Below are positions 17,414-24,590 of a stretch of DNA of 64,000 bases, in pieces; the stretch's first letter is position 1, and each line of letters opens with the position of its first letter. The stretch lies in assembly GCF_007671685.1 (NCBI RefSeq), contig NZ_VCNL01000005.1, positions 248,001-312,000 of the forward strand. The letters are read 5' to 3'. The notes below the pieces were generated by a model that worked only from the letters and a program-made list of their open reading frames with translations, did not search any database and was not told where the DNA came from. The stretch is from Halorubrum salsamenti. Lineage in GTDB: Archaea > Halobacteriota > Halobacteria > Halobacteriales > Haloferacaceae. The position numbers and the translations under genes were made by a program.

Positions 17414-18232
17414 GTGGTAAACTACGATTTTGACGGCCAGGTTGCGTTTATCACTGGGGCTGGCCGGGGACAGGGTCGCTCACACGCACAGTACTACGCG
17501 AAACACGGTGCCGACGTGGTGTTGACCGGAGGGGGGCGCAACATCGAGACCAGCCAGTACCCACTCGCGTCATCGGCCGATCTACAGGAGACCGCAAGAC
17601 TCGTCGAACAAGCGGGTTGCCGGGCCCTCACTCTCCGTGTCGATGTTCGCGATGAGGCAGCGGTCAAAGCCGCCGTCGCGGATGCCGTCGCGGAGTTCGG
17701 GCGGATCGACATCCTCGCGAACAACGCCGGTATCTGGAACGTCGTTGACCTCGTTGAGATGCCCGAACAGCAGTGGGACGAACTGGTTGACTCCGACCTC
17801 AAAGGTGCGTGGCTTTGTGCGAAACACGTCGGTCAGCACTTTATCGATCGCGGTAACGACGGCAAGATCATCTCAACCGCGTCGACAGCCGGCCTTGTCG
17901 GATCCAAGGGATCGGGCCACTACGCGGCTGCGAAACATGGCCTCATCGGACTCACGAAATCGCTCGCACTCGAACTTGCTCCCCATCGCGTGACCGTCAA
18001 CGCCGTCGCTCCCACCGGCGTCACGACCCCGATGATCGACGGAATCCTCGAGACGATGGGAGAAGAGGCGCTCGCGTCAGTCTCTGACGCCAGCGGATCG
18101 ATGAACGTACTCGATGAACAGCTGATCGAACCGCGCGATGTGAGCGAAGCGTACATGTGGCTCTCCAGCGACGCCGCCCGCTACGTCACCGGAACGGTAC
18201 TTCCCGTCGATGCGGGGATGACCGCGAAATGA
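17414..18232 (+). CDS. SDR array copy 5
   Basis: A 272-residue paralogue, more diverged than copies 1-4. It has TGAGRGQGRSHA, ANNAGIW, STASTAG and YAAAK, and ends LPVDAGMTAK. The start is taken as GTG at 17414, because MVNYDFDGQ then aligns with MVEYDFSGK of copy 3; an upstream TTG at 17390 would add eight unmatched residues. It is separated from the other copies by about 570 bases holding the decayed copy and an antisense membrane gene, so it probably has its own promoter. Confidence 0.85.
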   Translation: MVNYDFDGQVAFITGAGRGQGRSHAQYYAKHGADVVLTGGGRNIETSQYPLASSADLQETARLVEQAGCRALTLRVDVRDEAAVKAAVADAVAEFGRIDILANNAGIWNVVDLVEMPEQQWDELVDSDLKGAWLCAKHVGQHFIDRGNDGKIISTASTAGLVGSKGSGHYAAAKHGLIGLTKSLALELAPHRVTVNAVAPTGVTTPMIDGILETMGEEALASVSDASGSMNVLDEQLIEPRDVSEAYMWLSSDAARYVTGTVLPVDAGMTAK

Positions 18233-18422
18233 CCGTCGCTTCAGAAGTTCCGCAAGCCGTGCCACCGATAGCTCGTTCGGGATCGACCGCACGACGGCTG
18301 TTCAAGGCGTGTTAATGTCTGGACAACAGAACAGCCCCAGGGTCAAGCCCTATAGCATCTACTTTGTATTGCTGAGAACGTATTCGATCTGATGCGACTC
18401 ATGAGGAGCATCGAATGCCCAG

Positions 18423-20336
18423 TCAGAGCCGCCTTGCAAGTTGTTCTCCGTCGTAGTACGCGCGATCAAGCTTTCGCGGTGAGATTGCGTCGCCAATCCG
18501 ATACACGTCGTCACGGAGCTCGGCGAGTTCAAGATAGAGGTCCTCGTCAGCGTGACGACGCCCGGCAACGACGACGGTGTCGGGCTCACGGGTCATGGTC
18601 TCACCAGTAAGCGTGTTCCGGAGCGTGACGGTCCCGTCAGCGGAGACCGCGTCAACCGTGTGGTTCCCTGTGAATTCGGCGCCTTGGGCCTGGAGTGCCG
18701 CGACGAATCCTGGAAGATTGGGTTGTTCAGTCCGGAAGGCAGGATAGTGATCGCTTGACACCATCTCCACCGTGGATCCCATATCGAGCAACGTCAGCCC
18801 TGTCTGGACCGTAATGATCCAGCGGTTCTCGTCGAAGAGCAGAACGTCGTCGCCGACGCTCGCTCCTTCGAGAACGTCGAACGCGTTGACCACCTCTCCC
18901 TCAAAATCGTACGTAGACACGTCTGGACGGGTAGCACCGGTCGCAACGACGACAGTGTCCCATGAGGAATCGACGGTATCACCACTCACGGGTGAGTTCA
19001 GTTCAACCTTGACATCGGCGTCGCTGACAGCGGCTTCGAGGTCTTCCGCGGCACGGGTGAATGGTTCGAGTGGCCCTTCGGCCGCGAGTCCGAGTTGTCC
19101 GCCGAGACTGTCACTGGCCTCGCGAAGCGTCACGTCGTGGCCACGGTCAGCAGCGATGCTCGCGAACCGAAGCCCGGCAGGACCACCACCGATGACGAGC
19201 ACACGCTGTGGAAGTGCGGTCGGATCAACTGCGGACAGCGCAGCAAGGTCCGTCTCGCGACCAGTCCGAGGATTGACCACGCACTCGACATGGCCGCCAT
19301 GAGCGTGTCCGTATACCCCTTCGAGACACTTCTGATTACACTGAATACACCGGTTGTGACGGTCGCTGGCAGCGGCCTTCGAGAGGGTTTCGGCGTCCGC
19401 CAGAAGCTGTCGTGTGAAGCTCACGAAATCTACACCGGCGTCAAAGAGGGCATCCGCATCCTCGACAGAGGTGAACGGGAGACGGCCTATAACGGGAGCG
19501 TCGACTAGGTCGGTTGCCGTGGTGATCGGATCAAGCAGATCCGGAGCCGACGCGGAAATTCCTGCATGGGTCTGGTTGTAGGTCGCGTAAGATCCTACAG
19601 TACACGAGAGATAATCGAACCCCTCGACGGAGTCAAGCAGATCTGGGATGTCGTCGAATTCGTAGCCGCCGTACTCAAGCTCGGCCAGTGAGAGGTGGAG
19701 ACCGACTGGTCCGTCAACGCTATCTGTAACCCTAGAGAGAGCTTCGTTCACAAACCGTGCCCGATCATTCCATCCACCACCGTATTCATCATCTCGGGTG
19801 TTGTATCGTGGGGAAAGGAACTGTCGCAGGACAGAGAACGGGCCAGCGGCCAACTCGACGCCGTCGAATCCAGCACGGTCCAGATTGTTCGCAGCGGTCG
19901 CGAACCCGTCCAAGACGGAATTGATGTCCGCCTGAGTCATCTGCTTCGGCATCTCGTAGGCGGCATCGGATGGGGATGACGCTGGTGCGAGTTGGGGCTG
20001 CATCTCCCAGTCACCACGAGACTCTGCACCCGTGTGGGTTAACTGCCCGATAATGTGAGAGTCGTGAGCGTGGATAGCGTCGGCGACGGACGTCAACCCC
20101 GGCAGCGACCCGTCGTCATATGCGTCAACAAAGGCTGGTCCGCTAGCTGACGGATGAACCAGCATTCCAGCCGGTCCAATCACGAGCCCGGCACCACCGG
20201 CCGCACGTGCGGCCAAGTGGGTAGCAAGCGCGTCCGTTGGTTTCCCGTCCTCCACGAGCCGTGTACGGACAGGTCGGAACACACCACGGTTCCTGACAGT
20301 CAGCCCGTCAAGGGCTCCTTGCTCGGAGAGATCCAT
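18423..20336 (-). CDS. OYE/2,4-dienoyl-CoA reductase-type paralogue with altered active site
   Basis: A 637-residue paralogue of the enzyme at 6123-8057, with the same order of FMN barrel, Fe-S site and FAD/NAD domain (VLVIGGGPAGLRFA). Two differences stand out. The AGHDGILRQF block with its His is AGPFSVLRQF here, so the His at the FMN site is a Pro at position 166. The Fe-S cysteines read C-x2-C-x3-C-x14-C instead of x11. Substrate chemistry may therefore differ, or this copy may work mainly in electron transfer. It is 42 bases downstream of the CinA-like gene. Confidence 0.85.
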   Translation of the reverse strand: MDLSEQGALDGLTVRNRGVFRPVRTRLVEDGKPTDALATHLAARAAGGAGLVIGPAGMLVHPSASGPAFVDAYDDGSLPGLTSVADAIHAHDSHIIGQLTHTGAESRGDWEMQPQLAPASSPSDAAYEMPKQMTQADINSVLDGFATAANNLDRAGFDGVELAAGPFSVLRQFLSPRYNTRDDEYGGGWNDRARFVNEALSRVTDSVDGPVGLHLSLAELEYGGYEFDDIPDLLDSVEGFDYLSCTVGSYATYNQTHAGISASAPDLLDPITTATDLVDAPVIGRLPFTSVEDADALFDAGVDFVSFTRQLLADAETLSKAAASDRHNRCIQCNQKCLEGVYGHAHGGHVECVVNPRTGRETDLAALSAVDPTALPQRVLVIGGGPAGLRFASIAADRGHDVTLREASDSLGGQLGLAAEGPLEPFTRAAEDLEAAVSDADVKVELNSPVSGDTVDSSWDTVVVATGATRPDVSTYDFEGEVVNAFDVLEGASVGDDVLLFDENRWIITVQTGLTLLDMGSTVEMVSSDHYPAFRTEQPNLPGFVAALQAQGAEFTGNHTVDAVSADGTVTLRNTLTGETMTREPDTVVVAGRRHADEDLYLELAELRDDVYRIGDAISPRKLDRAYYDGEQLARRL

Positions 20337-20378
20337 AATATCCGATAGCGAGCAACACTACTTGAATATACTGCTCGG

Positions 20379-21146
20379 TTAATCGATCCGCTGCGTGCTA
20401 TTGGAACCATCAGAGTCAGCATCAGAGAGAGTTACCACTTCTACGGCTGAATGGGAATGGATCCATTCTCGTGCCTTAAAAAGGGCCTCGGTGTCTACGC
20501 TGACGAGTTGGATTCGCTTGTGGTCGTCAGTCGGATAACAACCGACTCGCACGTCGAATTTGTTTCGGACGGTCTCCAGAATCGGCGCAAGGTGGCTCTC
20601 AGGTGTGTCAGCGTAGAGGCTCTCGCTCTGGATCGGACCACGGAACTCGTCACGTATGTGCTCGAAGACAGCTTTCATTTCCGTCGGAATTCCGGGGAGT
20701 ACGTACACGTTTTCACAGATACAGCCAGGGGAGATCCCCTCTTCGTTCGGGAGAATCGTCGCGTTTGCCGGGTATCGACACGCTCGATCGATATCGTGGT
20801 TAAATTCCGGATGCTCTTGCCGAATATCGTCGACTGCGGTCTGAATGTCACATCTCGCTTCTGGGTGGGGTTCGACCGGCACGCTGAGGGCCTCCGCGAT
20901 CGCACTAGTAGTGATATCGTCCGGTGTCGATCCCAGCCCGCCAGTTGTAATGACGAACGTACACTCCTGACTAAGCTCTCTAACTGCCCTGGCGATCCGG
21001 TTAATCTGGTCGGGAACAACCCTGATCTCGTATACGCTGACACCACGGGTTGTGAGTTGGGTCGCCAACCACAGCGCGTTCGTATTCTCAACATCACCGG
21101 CCAATAACTCGTCACCGATCGTAATGATCGCACCTGTCTTGCTCAT
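20379..21146 (-). CDS. CinA N-terminal/MoaB-like domain protein
   Basis: A 255-residue protein of the COG1058 type: GAIITIGDELLAGDVENTN at the N-terminus, then VITTGGLGSTPDDITTSAIA, and VYVLPGIPTEM. Family members bind nucleotides or molybdopterin-like ligands; in CinA this domain is an ADP-ribose pyrophosphatase. There is no C-terminal nicotinamide-nucleotide amidase domain, as is common in archaea. It is upstream of and probably co-transcribed with the second OYE gene. A role in pyridine-nucleotide or cofactor housekeeping of the cluster is only a guess. Confidence 0.8.
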   Translation of the reverse strand: MSKTGAIITIGDELLAGDVENTNALWLATQLTTRGVSVYEIRVVPDQINRIARAVRELSQECTFVITTGGLGSTPDDITTSAIAEALSVPVEPHPEARCDIQTAVDDIRQEHPEFNHDIDRACRYPANATILPNEEGISPGCICENVYVLPGIPTEMKAVFEHIRDEFRGPIQSESLYADTPESHLAPILETVRNKFDVRVGCYPTDDHKRIQLVSVDTEALFKAREWIHSHSAVEVVTLSDADSDGSNSTQRID

Positions 21147-21485
21147 ACTGTTTGCTGTGGCCGTTAGAATGTGAGTGTATTGGTCAGTTGTTCGGCAAGA
21201 TCAGGATACGTGATCAAACGAAGACTGTCGGTATTAACCCATCCATCGTACAGATTCAGGGTATTGATTAGCTCGTCTAAAAGAGGAATTGTGAAACTGT
21301 TGTTCGGATATCTCGTAATAACTAGGTGGATTACTCCTCCCTGAATTATTCGTATCGTTCATTATAATAGTTATGTGTTATATATAGTATAGTTACCGTT
21401 ACAGAGGTAAGACTGTAATTCTAAACAGATTTCCGTTGCCCGAAATACCCGCAGGATTTATTTCGTGTGATGATGACCATCTGTC
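21147..21485. other. AT-rich divergent promoter region without genes
   Basis: These 339 bases separate the CinA-like gene (minus) and the IclR regulator (plus). From 21340 the sequence is strongly AT-rich, with a run of TA steps near 21370-21395. No ORF or RNA gene was recognised. Confidence 0.5.
21466..21475 (+). promoter_or_regulatory. Possible IclR operator half-site
   Basis: TGTGATGATG lies 11-20 bases before the regulator start and matches the decamer in the OYE promoter at 8077-8086. Autoregulation would be typical of the family. Confidence 0.25.
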
Positions 21486-22241
21486 ATGGAAAAAGATGTC
21501 CCACTCCAAACGGTCCAGCGGTCAATTGAGATATTGGAGATTCTCAAGGAAGATACGATAGGAGTAACAGAACTCGCAAAGCGGTTGGACCTCCCGAAGA
21601 GTACGGTGTATGACTACCTTAGGACGCTGAGGTCACTGGGGTACATTATAAAAGAGAACAGAAAATACAGACTCGCATTCAAGTCACTCGAATTAGGCGG
21701 ATATCGAAAGTACCACAGTCAACTGTATCAGCTTGCCAAACCCGAGGTCAAGCGGTTAGCCGACAAAACAGGTGAGATCGTGAGCGTGAACGTAGAGGAA
21801 CAGGGTCGCTTCGTTGTTCTCCACTCAGAGATAGGATCGGCATCATTACACCTCGAACACCATCCGGGAACAACGACGCCACTCCATACCCATGCCGGAG
21901 GGAAAGTAATGTTAGCAGAGTTCAGTACGGAGAAAGTTGAGTCTATCTTCGAGCGGCATGGGCTTACTACCGAAACAGAACATACGATAACGGATAGAGC
22001 TGAACTACTGACTGAACTAGAGACGATCCGTGAACGCGGATATGCTGTCGATCGTGACCAAGAGATCATTGGTGTCGGGACTCTAGCCGCGCCAATCCAA
22101 GTTGATGATCGTCTTATCGGTTCGCTAAATATTGCTTCTCCAGCAAACCGACTCAGTGATACAGGATACCAGGATGAACTTGTACGGGAAATCCAGAAAT
22201 CGACAAATATTATTTCTGTCAATTACGAACATTCGACTTGA
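21486..22241 (+). CDS. IclR-family transcriptional regulator
   Basis: A 251-residue IclR protein. The N-terminal winged helix (about 8-65) includes GVTELAKRLDLPKSTVYDYLRTLRSLGYI. The C-terminal ligand-sensing domain follows (EIVSVNVEEQGRFVVLHSEIG, then GGKVMLAEF). IclR proteins usually sense aromatic, terpenoid or organic-acid intermediates of the pathway they control. Position at the end of the OYE/SDR cluster suggests it regulates that cluster. It uses more AT-rich codons than the SDR genes. Confidence 0.88.
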   Translation: MEKDVPLQTVQRSIEILEILKEDTIGVTELAKRLDLPKSTVYDYLRTLRSLGYIIKENRKYRLAFKSLELGGYRKYHSQLYQLAKPEVKRLADKTGEIVSVNVEEQGRFVVLHSEIGSASLHLEHHPGTTTPLHTHAGGKVMLAEFSTEKVESIFERHGLTTETEHTITDRAELLTELETIRERGYAVDRDQEIIGVGTLAAPIQVDDRLIGSLNIASPANRLSDTGYQDELVREIQKSTNIISVNYEHST

Positions 22242-22287
22242 GATCTTTCTCAGCATGAATATAGAAAACACCCCACGGCCTTGTTTA

Positions 22288-22973
22288 GGTCGCGTTAAGT
22301 TTGGCGTAAATTGTGGTAGACGGCGACGGCTTCGAGCCAGTTTTGAGCTGTCCCTAACGCGACGCTGCTGAAACTATTTGCAAACTATGAGGTTCTATAT
22401 TCTATTTTCTAAATGATACGTTCGATAGCGTTTCGATTTCCATGTTGAATAACTTGAAATCGATATCCGTCTTCGGCAAGAACTGATCCAAGATAGTCTG
22501 CGTCATCGACGAGAAATTCGACGTTATTCAGCTGGTAGCGCCGGTGTAGCTCGGTCAGAAACCATCGCGTCGTCTGTTTCGTTGCGGTCAGACAAAGGCT
22601 CACGTGGGGGATCTCGTTCGGATACGGATCAACCGCGTCTTACAGCCAGAACTGCTGACCGTGGAGGCGGATCATCTTTTCGTCAGCCACGAGTTGATCC
22701 TCAAAGACGGTCGAGAGCGGCTGTATATCGGCTTTATAAACCCAGTTGTGGATAACGACGTGACTCCGATCAATTCCATATTCCTCGAGAAATTTACTTA
22801 CTTCTTGTAGTGACATACCGGCCAAGTGATAGCGGATCCCTACTTCAATCGCCCAGAGCGGCGTTCGATCTCGCTCCACGATACGTCAATCCAGATGCAC
22901 TATCAGTGAGGCGGTCAAATTCTGTCATAGACACTCAGAACTCGTCCGCCTCATCCTCTAACTTAACGCGACC
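22288..22973 (-). mobile_element. Degenerate IS6-family element
   Basis: Perfect 13-bp terminal inverted repeats, GGTCGCGTTAAGT at 22288-22300 and its complement at 22961-22973, enclose 686 bp. The flanking 8-mers differ, so no target duplication is visible. The only coding content is a broken IS6-type transposase. The element is probably immobile unless helped in trans. Confidence 0.8.
22300..22930 (-). pseudogene. Broken IS6-family transposase
   Basis: Read on the minus strand, the N-terminal MTEFDRLTDSAS segment is out of frame with RTPLWAIEVGIRYHLAGMSL. The latter continues to GQQFWL, where an in-frame TAA replaces the usual Tyr. The same frame then resumes (VDPYPNEIPHVSLCL, then FLVDDADYL and HGNRNAIERI) and breaks again near 22409. 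A C-terminal remnant, AQNWLEAVAVYHNLRQT, sits next to the terminal repeat. At least three lesions, so non-functional. Confidence 0.8.
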
Positions 22974-23061
22974 CTGACAGGCAGTGTTACAATAACTGGA
23001 ACACGTCATCCGAAGAAAGCGTTCTGTATGAGGATCAAAGCGAACCGAGTCGTACACCTAC

Positions 23062-23484
23062 CTAGTCGAGAGCATACCCCCACTCTTCGAGGACGTCGAT
23101 AACGGCGTCCGTCTCCTGGAGGCCAACGAGAAGGGCGGCCTCGCGAAGGTCCGCCTTCCGGACACTCTCGCCGAGCCGATTTTCGATGGCCGTTTTCCGT
23201 TTTCGTTGCACGTCGAGCGTGCTCTCTTGGAGGTGAAGCTGAACGGTCTGCTCGCGTCCGTCGGTGATACTGTTCCGACGGAGAACCCACGGGATGGCGG
23301 CCGTCGTCGATCCGCTCTCTCGATCGGACTGCGATGTCGATTCAAAGTCGGAATCCACCTCCGACGGAGGTGCTTCGGGTTCCGTCTCATCGGGGTCGGC
23401 AACGGAGGCAGCGGAATCGGTTCCCGAATCATCCCCGTCGTCGGGCTCCCAGCCGTTGACCGTCCCCTCTTTGAATCCCCCCAT
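23062..23484 (-). CDS. ParA-coupled small protein (probable partition partner)
   Basis: A 140-residue protein, unrecognised by itself. The first ~70 residues are acidic and low-complexity. The second half is basic and helical (QTVQLHLQESTLDVQRKRKT, then ESVRKADLREAALLVGL). Its ATG overlaps the parA stop by 4 bases (ATGA), the usual layout of a ParA ATPase with its DNA-binding partner. A centromere-binding role is inferred from context only. Confidence 0.6.
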   Translation of the reverse strand: MGGFKEGTVNGWEPDDGDDSGTDSAASVADPDETEPEAPPSEVDSDFESTSQSDRESGSTTAAIPWVLRRNSITDGREQTVQLHLQESTLDVQRKRKTAIENRLGESVRKADLREAALLVGLQETDAVIDVLEEWGYALD

Positions 23485-24365
23485 CAGACGGTCACCTCCT
23501 CGGGTTCGTCAAGCGCCCCGGGCTCAGGCGGCGACGGAGCCGTAATACCGCCCTGAGTTTCGAGGAATCTGGCAATGCGATCGAACTTCGCAAGCGTATC
23601 GAGTTCGTAGTCTCGGCGCTTGTCCCGATGATTCTGCACGAACTCGAAGGCGCTGCACTGCTGACGCCAGCAGCCCTCCATCATCGAGGTCCGATCGCCG
23701 ATAACTTCGGGAACCTCAAACGGCACATCGTCGAGAATCTCGCTCTGATCCGTCGTTCCTTTGAATTCGATCGGAATCGCACCCAAGACGCCGACGTCGA
23801 TATTTAATTGGTTAGCGAAGTTCGTTGCGAGCTCCTCGAGCCCTTCGACCGATGCCTCCCCTTTTGCAGAGGGTTCGAACGGAATGAGAAGGTTTCTCGT
23901 CGCGTAAATCGCGTTGTATAGGTGGTCCGACTCCGTCGCCGGCGGGTCGCAGATGAGGACATCGTAGCGGTTCGGAACGTCGTTAGCAGCCAGCACACGC
24001 CGAAGTTGCGCGTAGATGTTGTACGCGTCTCCGAAATCCTCGGCTCGGCTTTGCTCTCGCGCTAAGTGGTCCGATAGATCTGAGAGTGTGTTATGCTCCG
24101 GGATAATATCAATACCCTCTGCCGTCCGGATGAGATCATCGAAGTCGCCGGCCGGGTTGTCGACGAGATGTCGAACCAGGCTGTCAGCAGACGAATCACC
24201 ACGGGCGTCGTCGACGTCGAAGAGCCGGCTCAGATTTCCGTCTTGGGGATCGAGCGGAATCACAAGCACGTCGAGACCGGCTCTCGCGTGCGCGCGAGCG
24301 ACATTGGCCGTGAGCGATGTCTTTCCCACGCCGCCAGCTTCGCTGTACACCGTGTAAGAGAGCAT
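23484..24365 (-). CDS. parA: ParA/Soj-type partition ATPase
   Basis: A 293-residue ParA-family ATPase. The deviant Walker A is EAGGVGKTSLTANVA at about residues 8-22, the A' motif is VLVIPLDPQDGNLS, and Walker B lies in YDVLICDPPAT. Haloarchaeal plasmids and second chromosomes carry such genes for segregation. No replication initiator is visible nearby, so the locus may be a remnant or act in trans. The upstream leader (24366-24540) is rich in short repeats that could be its operator or centromere. Confidence 0.88.
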   Translation of the reverse strand: MLSYTVYSEAGGVGKTSLTANVARAHARAGLDVLVIPLDPQDGNLSRLFDVDDARGDSSADSLVRHLVDNPAGDFDDLIRTAEGIDIIPEHNTLSDLSDHLAREQSRAEDFGDAYNIYAQLRRVLAANDVPNRYDVLICDPPATESDHLYNAIYATRNLLIPFEPSAKGEASVEGLEELATNFANQLNIDVGVLGAIPIEFKGTTDQSEILDDVPFEVPEVIGDRTSMMEGCWRQQCSAFEFVQNHRDKRRDYELDTLAKFDRIARFLETQGGITAPSPPEPGALDEPEEVTV

Positions 24366-24424
24366 GCTCTGATCTTAATCAGAGAGTACATAAATCTACG
24401 TCAGACACTTATCAAAGATAGACC

Positions 24425-24496
24425 ACTTAGATACATCCCCAACACACATACATGAGATAGATGTCTTAGACACACATCTAAGATAGACATATAAGA
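24425..24496. repeat. Palindrome and short direct repeats upstream of parA
   Basis: TCTTAGA (24464-24470) and TCTAAGA (24477-24483) form a perfect 7-bp inverted repeat around CACACA. Variants of AGATAGA and CTTAGATA recur several times on both sides. The AT-rich, repeat-rich leader of a parA gene is a typical site for autoregulation and partner binding (parS-like). No binding evidence is available. Confidence 0.45.
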
Positions 24497-24590
24497 TAAT
24501 CAGGTGACCTACATACGCCGGGGAGATATCTACAAAGAATCGTCTTTCGGGGATCATCGCTGAGTGGCCCGCCGAAAACTCCGGAGGCTC

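Noticed and set aside
13517-18232. Claim of a mycofactocin system
   Set aside because: The SDRs resemble that group, but no mft precursor, radical-SAM or maturation gene is in the window.
22280-22981. 8-bp target duplication around the IS6 fossil
   Set aside because: The flanking 8-mers (CTTGTTTA and CTGACAGG) differ.
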